This document shows, piece after piece, positions 9,806 to 24,257 of a DNA stretch of 64,000 bases (position 1 is the stretch's first letter; the number at the start of each line of letters is the position of its first letter). The stretch spans positions 59,215,501 through 59,279,500 of the forward strand of contig CM073593.1 of NCBI GenBank assembly GCA_037074705.1. The letters are read 5' to 3'. This DNA comes from Zhengitettix transpicula (Eukaryota > Arthropoda > Insecta > Orthoptera > Tetrigidae). Made by a program: the position numbers and the translations under genes. The notes beneath the pieces are model-generated. The model searched no databases. It was not told where the DNA came from and saw only the letters and a program-made list of their open reading frames with translations.

Positions 9806-12800
9806 CAACAGTCCTTTTTACCATAATTTATTTCTGATTTGAAACTAATAATGGACAACCCAACTTTTTTAAAATTATTCCCAAAAATCACTAGTTTTTC
9901 TCATGGTATAATATCTCGAAAAGGTGACCAAATGAATGCACATGGCACCATAAGACCAGAATATTTTCGTAATTGTGCTCTTCAAATTGTGGCAATTCTG
10001 CAACTAAAGTGATAGTTCTCCATTACCTCTGGCTAAGAAAATAGTGTTAGAATGTTCGCAATTTTCCGAGATCCAAAAGTTAATTTGTATTTTTTTTATT
10101 CAGGTTTTCTGCGATCAGCTTGAATTGTAGAATTGCAAAATATACAACACAGCTGTTGCCGAATTATCTTCACTGTTCGTCCGTTGGGGGAATCGTTGGC
10201 AAATCAGAAGACGGAAAGATAGTCTTTGCGCTCTGTTAAAAATCCTCCGTTGGAAACAGCACGGAAAGGCACACGCAGTTAGTTACAAAGAGGTATTAGG
10301 ACAAACGTCACCATTAAACTAAAAACGAAGCTCAGAAAACGAACGTTGATTAGTATTCATTTTATAATCGGATCAGTAACAGATCGGAACTAATTACCTG
10401 CTGCACTGTTTGAGGAGATTTGTCCAGCATCATGGTAATTGGTTACATAATAAATAAATAAAATTTTTAATTATATTATCATTATTTTAGCTAAGTAAAT
10501 TCGACAATACTAACATGCCAAAATTTCCGATACGAAGAAGCCTCACGAGAGCGTTTTCTCTCGATTTTATACAACGTTCTCTCACCTAGAAAAAACGTTG
10601 CCCATAAATGCTCCAATCTGCTTTCACTCCTCCAGATTATCACCCATGAGCCGGTCAAACCTTTTCTGTGCCGTGTCATATCCCGCCTTTATTACTTAAG
10701 TAAACAATTAATTTGTATTGCATTAATGGATTATTATGATGGACTCTCTTTTATTTTTGTGTGTACTTTTCGTTCGCGAAACCTTGAAGTGGGTACTCGA
10801 TCGTAACACAACGTGTTGTTACACGGAACTCATTATTGTTTGTATTATTTTCATGTGAATTTTGTGGGTGGTATTTCTAAATTTCAGTAAATTATATGCA
10901 CAAATCACTTTTGGTCAATATTGGTCCTGGTTTACTGTAGTACTATGTAGAGTCCTCGGCTATCTAAGCTCTTACACACTGTAGCATCGACGAATATTCG
11001 ATTCTCCACTTATTCAACACACGTCGCACATTTATATTATTTTGTACCCAATTCTTACTTCCCGGAACAAAATGAAGACCGTAAGTAGTTGGAGAACCAC
11101 CGGACCGAGACTGTTTCTTGAGGTCTATGCTCGGAGGTCAAAGACCTTCAGCTGACGATAAATGGTGATGGCTTACTCTATAGGCCCAGTCACTCTTGAG
11201 GTCCCCGATAAACTTTGAAGGTTGGGATTGACGTAGTTCTGTCGCTACTCAAATTCGCAACGGTCCCCTTATTATTTCTGTTTAGATTTCGAATAATTAC
11301 AAAATTGCCACAGTATTATCAATGAAGTATATTTCGTAGTTTTACTAACACTGGCAGATAGTTTTCTTTGCAGAAAAGTTAAAAACAATATCAAGATTCC
11401 TGAACGTAGATCTTTTTTTTATTGACGTATTTTCCAACTGCCGTGGAAACCGCGGGTCCAGAAGGAGAAAATAAACCTTGTGATCAGTTTACGACAGCAG
11501 CACAAAATGTACGTTCCTCAACATGACCCACTTAAAGGACGCTTCGAAGGACATACAGGCCCCCGTGAGGAAAGTCAAGCTTCAGAAAAGAGTCATGACA
11601 TGCAATTAATAACTCAATGAGAATAAAATTATTGCTTTTAAAAATCTCAGACATATAGTTTATGTTAATGTCCCTTGCAATGTGGAGTTGTATACTCAAG
11701 AGCATTAAGGAAACGAGACGAAAAATTAGTTTGTACTATGTTAAATTTTTATAGTTCACTGTGAAGTCACAACTTTCCTCCAGCGTTTGTTGACCTTCGC
11801 AGATGACCTTTTTTAATTTTTTTTTTAAAAATTGCCTAGTAACGTCGGTTTCACCATACCGAAAAAGAAAGTTATTTAAATCTGTCAATTTACTGGGTGC
11901 CTAAGCAAGGATGAGTGGGCGTCGCCTGCTTATGTGATTCGTATATTTTGCCTAATTATTTTCAAGTGAGATTTTAGTGCTGGGGGCGTCGAGTTATCGC
12001 CAAATTCATGCGATTAACGTTACACGGCACAGAAACCCAGAATAACTTGTTTTGTGCCCGACTGCTAATTTAGATAAGTGCGTGTCCTTTGTATGTTAAC
12101 ATGTTTGTGATGTTGAAGACATTTCCTTTTCTTCGCGTGCACATATTTACACATTGGCACACGAACGATAACATGCACTCTTATTCGTGACGCCTGTTTA
12201 CTGAAATGCCAATTTTATGTCATACTGCATCATCTCGTCGGGGCAAATTCGTCAACATCGTGGGAGGACATGAGCAAGTTGAAATCGATTATTGATGTAA
12301 TTTTTTACGTGTTATACTGGCATTCACTCAGAAATTAGATAATATTGTTTTTTAACCGGCCTTCAAATTTTTAAATTAATTTCTTCCCGGTTTTGTTACG
12401 GCCGGTTTGATCCTCACCTTAATTTTTAATTACTACTATTGAATTATTTCGTCTTAGAAGCTGTTTAACGGTGAACTCCGAAACAAGTTTATATAGTTTG
12501 TTGTAATCCATTTTCAGTTATAAAGGGAAAATGTTTATTCGCCTCGCAATGAAGCAAATTCGAACACAATATGTTGTGAGAACTGTGACTCGAACCTTTT
12601 GAACTTGCATATCATTTGGACGCGGAAATGAAGTATAACAAATTCAGGATATTAATAAGTTTGTAATGTTTGACATCATGCATAGCTGAATTATTTATGA
12701 GAAAACTTTACTGTTTGGCTATAAAACATTCAAACTTCAGCAGTGATTCAATCCTGAAAGGTATCTCTGTGTTCACAAAGTTTTAGTAGTTCATATACCG

Positions 12801-14030
12801 TAAATTTGTTGGAAGTTGAATTCTACGAAAGCTATCGACATTCCCAAGACGACAGCCACAGTTGTAGGCGCCTCTTTAATGGCCGGTGCTTTACGGCTTA
12901 TAGTCGCCATGCCGTCATGGAAATTCCAATAAGACGTAAAGACTTCGCATAACTAAAAATAATCACTGCAGAGTTTATTGTAAAATGTATTTAATTTCGT
13001 CAACAGATAAGTAAAGCTTAGTAATAAGACTAGAAAATTATACAAGTATTTAATTGTTTTATATTATTTTATGAAGGTTGTGTATTATATGCATAAAAAC
13101 CACATTTAATAGTTATAATGGATTTTTTCTTATTTATTAAACGAGCTTTCGACTATATTTGCTACTATCATTCTTCTTGGCAACTTTTAATTTTGTAAGG
13201 GTTAAAGATCTGCTAAACTTTTAAATTATTGTTGTTATACTGTAAAAAGTTGTATTTATATCTTAATAAATATATACAATGTAAAATATATTATAGATAT
13301 ATGAAATATATTTTATATTAAATAATTATTATAAATATAATATAATAAATAAGAAAACTACTGTATTACCATTAAAGATGGTTTATATTATATCTTTGAT
13401 ATAAAATATTAAATAATTATTAATATAATAAATTTAATCATAAATAATATGGACACTACACTTTGACTATTAAACATGATTATTTATTTTATTTATACAA
13501 ATATCGAAAAAATTAAGTTAGATATGTATTGAAGAAAAGAGTGAAGGCTTTCCCGATCTAGGTAATATAGACTATATAATCTTCTCGGGTTTCCAACCGG
13601 GTGAATTTTTAACTATCTAGAGTCGATAATTCTCGTAAATCAAATAACAATAACACGCCTTACATAGATATACAAGATTTTCTGTAATAATTACTCTAGT
13701 AATTGGTGTAATATATTGAAGTAAAAATGATGTATTAGTTTAATTAATCGTGTACGTTCTCTCTTTGAAATCGTTGTGGGGGTACATTTACCAATTTTCA
13801 AGTATTGATTTTGTTTTTGTTCCAATTAGGCTTTCGAGTAAACTATTTGTTCAATTATTGTAACTGTCACTGAACAAGTGCCAATTTTCAATTTTAAAAA
13901 ATATAACTTTTATCTTATTTCTCACATATTCAATTTATTTGATTACATGTATTTATATTTTGAGCCACAATTGTTTTTTATCACTCTAATATATAAAATA
14001 AGTATTTTATAATTATGAACACGACAAAAA
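9806..14030. other. No gene recognised
   Basis: Reading both strands, I find no exon with a familiar protein. The sequence contains AT-rich filler (13000-13500 is nearly pure A/T) and a GC-richer patch at about 11080-11260. It may be intron or 5' flank of the GPAT gene whose exons begin at 24258. Confidence 0.4.
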
Positions 14031-14054
14031 TTGTCAGGAATAGAAAAGTACGTA

Positions 14055-14225
14055 AAAATCACCACTACGTTTCGGTTTCAATCTAGGTCTTCATCCGGAA
14101 TTCAATATTCTATTTTACATAATTTTTTACAAAAAAAAATAGTCTATACTTATTCAAATATAATTTTAATTTTTAGATTTACTTCGCCTGATGAAGACCT
14201 AGACTTCTTCTGCTGTTTTGTTTTA
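14055..14225. repeat. Foldback repeat with CTGATGAAGACCTAGA arms
   Basis: The plus strand at 14080-14100 reads the complement of CCGGATGAAGACCTAGAT, and 14187-14206 reads CCTGATGAAGACCTAGACTT. The two arms can pair across a spacer of about 90 bp. The left arm also carries GAAAC on the minus strand (14069-14073). Confidence 0.55.
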
Positions 14226-15448
14226 TAAATTATTTCTGTATAAGTTGGCTGTTTTCATACATATAAAAAAAATTAATATAATTATGTGTCAAAGACTTTT
14301 TATTAATTTGAATTCTCTAAGAAGCGTTCGTGTATTGCCATATTCAACTTTAAAAAAATGCTATAGTCCTCAATTTAATTTCAACTTTGGGTTCCGTAGG
14401 TATTTCATGTGTAATGTGAATTTATTTTACGGAACTTGAGTAAATTGTTGTATATACCTTATTATAAATTTGATGATAAAAAAAGTTTCGGATAAAAGTT
14501 TTGTAATGGTTCCTGTTTTTTTTAAAAAAAATTAGTGTTTCCTTCAGGAACGTATATAACAATTTTTCCATGTATGTATTCCTTTTACTCAATTTATGAC
14601 TAATAGAGTCTAGTTTGTTCAAGCGCTACTGTAATCCGAAATTCATCTTCGCAAACTTTATCTGTCCAGCCGCAGATGTATGGTCTTCGGTTTTTCAATG
14701 GATACTGTCATATGCATACAAATTTATCAATTTGTTTTCTCGGAAACTACGAGAATTGACAAAACTATTTTATTTCTGTGTATTTTTTAGGAGTACATTC
14801 AAATGTTTCGTTTCGCAACCTCTGAAACATCGTAATTATAGACTATAATGCCTTACTGTTTTGACTTAATTAGGTAATGGATATATGTGTATACGATTTA
14901 TGTATTTTGTCTTTATTTCTTGTAGAATTTCCCCTCCCCTTAATTGTTATTTGGATTTTTCTTACATGTGATATAAGAAGATATGCCATATTGTTTTACT
15001 AATTAACCGGATTTCAAAATCGTGTAGAAGTGACGAACAGAGAATTCGATTTCTTGGGCAATCGATTGGAATCGTTTAATTTTCGTATTACGAGTATAGT
15101 TTGCAGTCTTTCCCAAAATTGTATTTATTATTTCAGTTAGTCCTCTCCTGAAGAATTAGTGCGAGTCAAATTGATATTAATTACAAAAGTGAATAGAGTA
15201 ACTTATACTTAAAGACAATATTTTTTATTGATTTATTTACAGTCGCATCAACAGCTCTGGTTTTTAATAGATATTTGGGACTGTACAGAATAGTAATATA
15301 CTGATTTGAAAGAGTAAATATTTTAAAATACGTGAAATAGGATCATTGAGAAAATATTGTCTGTATGGTATTTAGTCGTATTCGTTTTATTCTCGGTGGC
15401 AGTTAGAATAGTGAAACGAATATTTCATAAAATTGGCTAAATTTGGGG

Positions 15449-15461
15449 GGGGGGGGGAATG
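15449..15461. repeat. Poly-G run
   Basis: This is an uninterrupted run of about 13 G. Similar runs of C lie at about 17754-17768 and of G at about 22984-22993. Such runs are prone to length errors. Confidence 0.8.
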
Positions 15462-15689
15462 AAAATCGTGCAATAACCAGGGCCTTGAAGTTTGTAAATG
15501 TACCATACTACGAGTTCAAAGAAGAAAAAAATACACGCGATTGAAACATTTTTAGTGAATGTATTAATTACTTTAATTTTATTATGAAACACTTGTATTA
15601 GTTGGCAAATAATTCTAGTCCTTTATTGGTCCGCTGACGGCTTTATAGTTTAAGTATTGGTAGTTAATATTTTTATTCTTCGCCTCGAG

Positions 15690-15985
15690 CTCTGTAGCAA
15701 GCTTCCCCAACGTTCGAAATTTAAACGTGGAGTGTTGCCTTTTTCGTTGGCCAGGCGTTGAATTGAGCGTTCGCTTTTGTGGGGAAGAGGTGCTCAAGGC
15801 GAGGACCGTTACGCAGGTATAGGAGGAAGCTCCCCTCCTCCTCCTCTGCTCCACAACCACTCAAATGTCCAGCTATCTGCCGTGAAAAATCAAAACAGGC
15901 CCTGAAGCAGCGAATTTGGCATCAGAAGATAGCTCAGTTATCGATTACGTACACGAGTTTTACCTTCACGACGAATAGGTAAATC
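15690..15985. other. CpG-rich patch, possible promoter or first exon
   Basis: Within AT-rich DNA this stretch has many CpG dinucleotides and a purine/pyrimidine-biased block (CTCCCCTCCTCCTCCTCTGC at 15830-15849). It contains possible donors, for example GAATAG|GTAAAT near 15980. Its location upstream of the GPAT exons would suit a 5' UTR exon, but no coding start with a GPAT amino-terminal membrane segment follows. Speculative. Confidence 0.2.
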
Positions 15986-16310
15986 TGAGAGCCGACACTA
16001 TGAACCCAGGAATGTAATCTAGAAAGCTACGGCGGGGGCAACTTTTTGTAGTTAAATAGATTTACCACATTAATCACGATTTTTTCTTCCGGAACACTTG
16101 GATGTCATAATCGTACGATTACTATTTTATGCCAACATTTTAATATATTACCACGGATGTTATTTTTGTTTGCCCTCGATGTATTTGAGGTTCCTACTTT
16201 CACCACAGCAAGGAATTCACGAGTCACGGTGAAATCGCTTGCTCTTATTTGCATACATTCGCGAAATTTGTTAAACCCCGTTGTTATATTTCTTTTCCAG
16301 CTCCCAGTCT

Positions 16311-16401
16311 CTCTGAGATGAAGTGGTTAACACGTACAAAATATCGGTCCAGTCATAGACTTGAGCGATATTTTGTACGTGTTAACTACTTCATCTCCGA
16401 G
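16311..16401. repeat. Strong hairpin: 36-bp arms, 19-base loop
   Basis: The left arm 16311-16346 and right arm 16366-16401 are complementary at 34 of 36 positions. Both contain GTTAACACGTACAAAATATCG or its complement. The total length of 91 bases is in the range of microRNA precursors. A further TATTTTGTACGT copy sits at about 16510. It could be a recent inverted duplication, a small foldback element or a transcribed hairpin RNA. Confidence 0.7.
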
Positions 16402-16824
16402 TACTTGCTCTTAAAATGTATTAAGTCTTGCCATTCCAGTTTTCAAGTGCAATGTCCATACCGCACCAACTTGTCTCTTGTGGGCTACTTGACCAAAGAT
16501 TCTGCTCCGGTATTTTGTACGTCCACGTAATTAACAAAATTACATTAAAAATGTGTTCTTTTTTGGTGGGGAAACCGTTCAGTTGTTGTCAGGAGTTTTA
16601 AAGGTTTCGATTTAATTTAAATCGCATTTATTCTTCTATTATGTTTTACATTATAATGTAATAGAAATTTGGTTGCGATGTTGTTCAATTTATTCTTTAT
16701 TCAATATAATAATATTTACAGAACTACTGCAATTTAAGGAATTTTATAATATTTAAATGATTCATAATTTCTAAATACAAAATTAAAAAATTATAATTTA
16801 AATTAATTTTAGATATTTTGGTCC

Positions 16825-16877
16825 CTTATCAGGTTATTTTTAATTTTATTATTAACCTGATGAGGGACAAAAGCATT
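16825..16877. repeat. Palindrome with CCTGATGAGGGACAAAA arms
   Basis: TTTTGGTCCCTTATCAGGTTA (16825-16845, one indel) is the complement of TAACCTGATGAGGGACAAAA (16855-16874). The spacer is short and A/T-only. Flanking A/T sequence is also partly symmetric, as in a decayed foldback element. Confidence 0.65.
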
Positions 16878-16899
16878 AAATTAACTTAAAATTTTTAAT

Positions 16900-19800
16900 T
16901 GTCCGTTTTGGATTAATTAATAATTTAAACTGTACAGACGAAAATCGTTATTGTAAAAAAAAATTAAATTATTATTGTTGCTATCATCAAACATTTTTTA
17001 TTCATTACACGTTGATTATAAGCAACTTAAATGTAGGAAGAAATGTGTCGAGTGATCTGATATTTTGTGTAACTCACAAATACTCGGAATCATGGCGATC
17101 GTTAAGCTGGCTTCATGGGATTGAACAACGAATAGAAATGAAGAGTCCTCGAACCACAGTTTCACCTGCTGAATGTGCTATTTTATTTTATTAGCTCTTC
17201 TCTTGGATCTATTTCCTTCCATTTAAAACCTATTCAATTTTTCACTACATAATCATTGTCTCGTATAGAAGAAAAGTGTTCATTCATCCTCGTCATTCAA
17301 TTACCTTAACCGTTACCGTACTATTGGCGGTTTATTTATTTGTCCACTACGAAAAGAGCCCAATCAATCTCTAGAACATCTGATGTATTTACGTACTTTG
17401 GAAACAGAGATTTATTTTTAATTTTGAGTCCTCAGAGTCGATGGGCACTTTTACCTTCGTCCAGATTCCCCAATTTCTCGAAAAGTACCTAGACTTGTTT
17501 TTTCCATTTTCCTGTCCGGCCATTACTAAAAGAATTTATACCTTATTCTGTGACGTGGATATCTGAAGTTATTTTTATGGGCAATAACCTTTTTTTTGTT
17601 GATCGTGAATGACATGTTTAACGACGTTTCTTGTACGCTTTTTACCAGACGTGATTTACCTCTATTCTCTGACGCAGTTCTTTTTATATTTGTGTTCTGC
17701 GTAGTTGTATAACCTTGATGTGATTCGAGAAGATTTTTGTTCGCACTTCTTGCCCCCCCCCCCCCCCCTCAGTCCGAGTATTATGGAGGCCTTGTCGCAA
17801 CCACATTTCCACGTGAGGAAGTTGAATAATTATTCCCAACTCTTATTGATCTGTAGCTCCAAAGTTACTTTCTATTCTACATAAATAAGGGTCACTGTAA
17901 TCGAAGCGCTGGAAACGTTTTCAGACTTAGTAAATGGAAGAATTATTAAATTTTACTAGTTATATTTCGTTAATTATATTCCGTGAAATTACTTGTATGT
18001 CGGGGAATTTTTTTAATACATGCATTTAACTCCATTTTGACAAAATTACCGTATTTAACATGTATGATAATGAAATTTTTTCTTGGTTTCTGATAATACC
18101 CTTGCTCATTGTACATATTTTGCCTTGTTGTTTCTACTTTTTTTGTTGTTCGTACTATTGCATGAGCCGTAGCATTAATATCTCTGACAGACCTATGAAA
18201 TCACCCTCCTCTCATTTGCAATGAATTGACGTTAACTGGCCACGTTGGATCACTCCGCGTTTACATGTTTGACAGCTATCCCTGTGAAGAACAGAAGCTG
18301 GTACCCCGCCGCTACCACAAGGCCGAGACTCAACACGTGTTCGCTTTCGAGTGACGCAATATCCAAATGAATTTTGTGCAATTGTCATTCATACCAACTA
18401 TTATGCGTAATTTATTTTCCTTCTTCTTGAAAATTACCAGATACATGTTTGGTGTTGGTTGCAAGGAAGAAAATCGTAAGAGTGCTCTTGGTATATTACT
18501 AAATGTCTTCACAATCTTATCCTTCAAGACAAACATTGCTTTGAGCACAAGTAAATTGAACAAGCCTTCATGGTTCAATATTTAATCAGATGTTTGGGAT
18601 TACTTTACGCTGCCTTCATTATTGTATTATTCGGTAGTTCATTATCCGGTAGACATACTCTCCTACGTGTTATTCTTAATTTCCATCTTCGTCTGATTCC
18701 CGTCATCTCTTTTTTACTCGCTTGCATAGAGTGTTTTCTGTCCTCTCATCTTATACTCTCTCTCTCTACATTGCCTGCATATCGTCTCTTCTCCCTCCGT
18801 TATATGCCTCTCGAATCTTTTCTTCCTGATCACTCAGTTTCAACCCTCTCATTTGACTCATCCCTTTCCTATTTCTAAAAACCTTTGCTATTATCATTAC
18901 GTCGAGTGTCGGGAATGTAGGGTTCGGAAATTTTTCAAGTACTTTTAGCTCCATTTACTTTCTGTAAAATATTCAGGTCATAACAAGTTCGTTTCCTTGT
19001 TGATATTTGTAGGTGATATGCACTTACTGTAGATGCCACTTGGAGAAAAATGAAGAAATGATAAAATTTCAATCTACTACAAACACGCAGGCCCAGAATA
19101 GAGAGCCAAACGTTTTGCTTCCTAACCGATTGTGATTGTCAATTTTATGGACTCTCATTGACGGAATGCCGTGAGTTAGTACGCCGTCCTTGGCTTGGTC
19201 CGCGGCTCTGGAGATGGGTGCCAAGGTTGTCACTCTCATCTGTGCACCTTTAGACCCTGATACAACACTTTCGTTGCGCGCGACTGGTTTCTGAAAAGCT
19301 GCGTCACCGCGTTAAATTGCAACCAGACGTCTTCTGAGGTCAAACTTGCATAATTAACGTGCAAGAGGACGTCGGAAATCGAGGATTTTAGTTCGGCATA
19401 ATTTACCACGTGGGCGATGATATTCATAAATTATCTAAAAATGCGTTTTATTTTTTCGTGTGCTGATTTGTCGTTCCTGGACTTGTAGGCAAATAAACCT
19501 CAAAAGCCTTCTTCACGAAATGGGAATGATGTTTCAATACCACCAGTTGCATTCCGTTAAAAAAATTAGAGTGTATTTTGGAGCCCCGATGTTACATGAA
19601 CCTATGTTAACACAGACGAGGAAACTTTTAAATCGATTTAAAATTTAATTAGACCAACATTCTCAGAGTACCTGCCATTCATCCCCTCCATCCGGCAACT
19701 CCATCGTGCAATCGATCCTGACATGGAATGCTTTGAACAGCAGGTCTGTCTAGGTGCGTACTTGGCATTTGATAAAGTATATCATCAAGGCCATCTCGGT

Positions 19801-22800
19801 AACATGAGACATCATCTTTCTGGCATCTGCTATAGACTGATGGACGAACGGTATCCACTTTGATCATCATTTAAAAACTGCAGCCAATTCAAAGAATCCG
19901 ACAAATCAATCCTCTACTGTAAGAAAAATCTGCTAATATACTTATCGCTAATATGGCCAATTTGGTATTACACTAGTGGACCGTGGGGCACTGCCGCAGA
20001 AAGTCACATTAACCGCAAAACCGAATAATGCAACTCATAACTGGAGCACTACATACCTGAGCAATACCCGCGGTGAAGGAAGAGAATATCTGGACAGAAA
20101 AACCCCATCATTGCATCAATCTTGGAAGTTCCACTCATTCAATCAGAAAACTGATGACGAAAGTAGATGATGCTCACTGATTCCCTTATCAAACATTAAA
20201 GCGAGACTTGTTTCCATTAACATCGTGACTGTGAATTTCTGTGATTAAACATCATTCCTCCACATCCAGATATTTCAAATAACCTCTTAGAAAATAACGT
20301 ATGTTTTTAAAATTATATAGATGAATCTACTGAATCGGTAAAAAGAAGGGAATCTGAGAAACTGTTTTATGAAGATTTAATTACTTTAAAAAATAATCAA
20401 CTTGTTGACTAATTAGCATCCATTGTTACACATTTGAATCAACCAGATTATCTTACGTAATGTTTTGTCAAGCGGTCTCTTTTTAATGTCTAGCGATTAT
20501 GTTGATAAGATCGTCTCTACGTGTTGCATTTACTTACAAATCTCTGGAATACAATCCTGTTTATCAAATTGGTATCTAATCATCAGTTGCACGTGGCGCA
20601 ATACAATGTTCCCTGCTCATGCCTAGCGCATGATTATTATATCTCGGTGTCAAGTTCATTGCCATGTCAGCAGAGGCAGGATCTGTAGAAAAACCCGAAG
20701 GTTTATCACTTTCGTCGAGACGATGTTTCAAAACATGTTGGGACCAAACGACGATACCTTATATTTGAAAATATATTCGTTAAATTTTCCCTTTTAAACA
20801 ATTTGATTTTTTACCTGGCTTCACCTAATTCTATTCGAATTTGGAATATCGCTACTTTTATTAAACTTATTCTACTACAGTTCTGTTTGGCAAATAAATC
20901 TGTCGGCGTTATCGTGGAAAGATTTTTCTGCCATTTCTATAATGCGTATAGATATTATATAGGTCTATATAATATTTATTTGAGACGGACTACGTAAGTT
21001 ATTCGGACCCTGTATTAGAAACGTCCTTAGGTTCACGTGTGTTCCAAGTTCATCTGGATTGATTCTGGAAGTCATTTATGTGCTATCGGTTTAAGTTCAA
21101 GAGTCAATGATCGTCGTTTTTTTAAGCATACTTGGAGTTCCAAGTAGAAATCCTTAAATTTTAGAATTCGAATTCATCACTGTAAACCACCTGTTTATAC
21201 ACAAGTTAAATTTCATGTAGTCGTTAGAAGTGATTTTTGTTGTAGCGGAAGAGTTAAAATTTTTTGTGTTCTTGAGAGATAATTTTTTAATAATATTTTT
21301 TTGCTTATTCAATATTTCATTTTGTTCCAAAAATGAAGTTTTTTTAAAAAATTTATTCAATATAAACTAAAACGTTTCAATGGTAATCTCCGTACTCGAC
21401 CACGAGAGAGATTAATAAGAAATATTTACAGCTGTAACCGCCGTTGATGTGGCGGATTCGGATTGGTACTCGGTCATTCATGTGTAGGCTCTGATTGTTG
21501 CTTTCCCACAAGCCTCGCCCTCTTCTGTCACACAAAAGGTTGTATATCTCGCACTTGTTACACCTCTCATAAAAAGTTTTACTACGAAATATTTGATACT
21601 CATGTGACGCCATTCAAAGAAACGAGGGCAAGAAACATTGTGCCGAAGAAAAAGAGCTCACGGAAATAAAGCTGGTCCTACTGTCTGTCTTCTGAGCTTG
21701 TGTCCATGAATATTTGCCTACAATTACCCAGAGAATTTACGATTCCGTAAACAGTAAAACCAACTGTCATTTTAATTTGATATATAATTAAGTTATTTAA
21801 TTATGTATGAAGACTGTCAATAAGTTCAATATTTAGTAGTGGTCATTAAAGGAAATCCTGTACAGGTTAAACTAGTTTTTGTGATTCGTATAAACGAATC
21901 GACTAGTTACTGTAGTTGCGTACTATTCATTATTATGGAGCAATCAGTCTCTTAATAACAGTTTAAACATGAACATGTTTTTAGCTTAGCGCCATTCGGA
22001 GAAAAACTTCTATTTGCGACGGCCTTGTCAGAGGTTACGAATGTTTTTAAAGTACTTATAACTTCGTAACACCAAGAATTACGAGCATGCTCTCCGTCTA
22101 GCTCTTCGACGTTTGCTGTCGCGTACACAGATTTATTAATTTTATATCGACTAATTACATACAATGTATAATACACAAAACAATTGGTTAACTTTAAAGG
22201 TTTCTCCATTTCTTTCAGGCATCGATACACCATATTTTTTTATCGTTCGAATTGTTTAACCAATTCCTCCGGAGCTTGACGGTTGTATATCTCTAATTGC
22301 TTTTTTTTATCTTAATGGATTCAAGATATCAACATCTAATTTTACACAGTGTTGAACTACTCTTATTCAAATCTGCCTCAGTGAGATAAGACTTGTCGAG
22401 ATAAAAACTTCGTAGGGGATTGTCGTCCATTATGAACGACCTTGTTGATCCTGGAAATGGTAGTTCTGAAACGAAGGAATACTTTTCTTCTTATTCCTCT
22501 AACCGTGGCTGCCGCTTCATAAACAAAGTTAACTATTGATCAGCATACTGTGACTATGGATAATTATTGGAGTATTCCTGCATTGAGTCAAGGAACATGC
22601 TCATGACGCAGAATACCATACTTTATATTAATCCAAAATGTATTTTAAATTAATATGTGAGGGTTTCAGAATAAATAATTCCTCTGAATGTATTAATAAT
22701 TTCATACCGTTGTTTTTAAATGTCTATTTTGTAAAAGCAGTCCCAACAGTATTTTAATGTTAACTATACTCGTTATACCATAAACTTGCCTTTTTCAATG

Positions 22801-24257
22801 TAGGCCTATTCATAACGTCTTATTAGAAATTAATGTAAACATGGTATCGGTTAACGAGTTTTAATTTTCTCCAAAAATAATCAAAATATTTAATAGCTGT
22901 AGGCTCCTTAGGGAGGGGGGTGGTGGAATTATTGGTTTAGCAACCTTACTTAAGATAAATTCTTGTCGATTATTTAAATAGAAGGGGGGGGGGGCGAATT
23001 AATTATTACGCGTGTCACGGTTTCTTTAGCAAATTAGTGATATCTGCGAACTTCGCCTAACGAGTAATTTTGAAGTTTTTAGCTTTCCATATTTTATTTA
23101 TATTAGGATTCAAAAACATTTGGGAAGTTCTGACATTGTTAGCACTATTGGGGGGATATTTAAGGCGTGTCTCGGGATATTTTTGTCTCCCCTTGGCCTT
23201 CTCCCATTTTAGATTTCGGGAGTAATATCCTCAGTTGACAATGAATTGACTATTACTTTAGTACTGGACCATTTTCTGATTTCAAAATACTCTTTTAACT
23301 TCGATTATTTTCATTTAATCTTTGTTCTTGTAAAATTAGTGGTTCCCAGCTTTACAATAAATTTAGTTGAGACATTATTTTACCGCAGTCGCGTAATTGT
23401 TGGATTTAACAAATGGAATTGGACACGTGTGTAATGGAGTAGAGAAATTTAAGCAAACGTGGCCGATTTCGTTGTCATATTATTAGTTTATTATATTTTG
23501 CTATTCTTTGTAAAATCGTCTGAACTTATCGTTACTGATTTTTAAATTCTTTTTCAAGAAATACACTTGTATTCCCGTTTTTTAAAATCAACATTCTTGT
23601 CTTACTTGCAGATACTGATTTAATATACAGATGATAATCAACTCAACTTTAATTTCACATATGAATATTATAACTATCTTAAATTGGTGGAACAACTGAA
23701 TTTTATCTCAGCCAAAAGAAATTATTCAGATAATAAAATTCCTACTGTTTTATTATTTTATCTGTAATTAATTACATTCCCTCTTACTATTATGTAAGAA
23801 GTAAGATATTTACTGTTGTGTATTATGTCATCAGTAATTGGTATAGTTATAGTAATTTGAAAACCAAACTTCTCAAAATGTAATAAACATAATTTATTCT
23901 GGGAGAAAAAAATTGGTGTGTTCTTTATTATTATTTCACATCGACAACTTGGTCATTGGTAACTCGTAAATAAATTGCAAATAGTGCTTATTTACATAAG
24001 TTTTCCTGTGATACAACATTGTTTCCAATAATAGACATACAATTGCACAGTTAAAAAGTTTGACATGTTATGGAGGGAAAAAATCAGCAAATATTTTAAA
24101 TATTTTTTCACTTTTAGATAGCGTTGTGTTCTCTTAAATTGGCCAGAATTTACCACATTTACCACATTTTATAAAAAAAATTGGATTATATATCAGATTC
24201 ATAAATAACAAATATTTTTGGAATAAATTTTTCTAATAAATATTTCTTTGTGCACAG
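16900..24257. other. No gene recognised; probably intron or 5' flank of the GPAT gene
   Basis: All open frames here are short and without recognisable domains, including the 102-codon plus-strand frame at 18570-18878. I searched for an exon ending in the GPAT amino-terminal membrane/amphipathic region that should precede the exon at 24258 and did not find one. That exon either lies left of the window or was missed. Confidence 0.4.

Noticed and set aside
18570..18878. 102-codon plus-strand hydrophobic frame, considered as the missing GPAT amino terminus
   Set aside because: It lacks the family pattern before the YGRQ exon and has no donor in the right phase near a matching segment.
23246..23434. 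62-codon hydrophobic frame close to the first seen GPAT exon
   Set aside because: No splice donor in phase and no conserved amphipathic segment; chance frame in AT-rich DNA.
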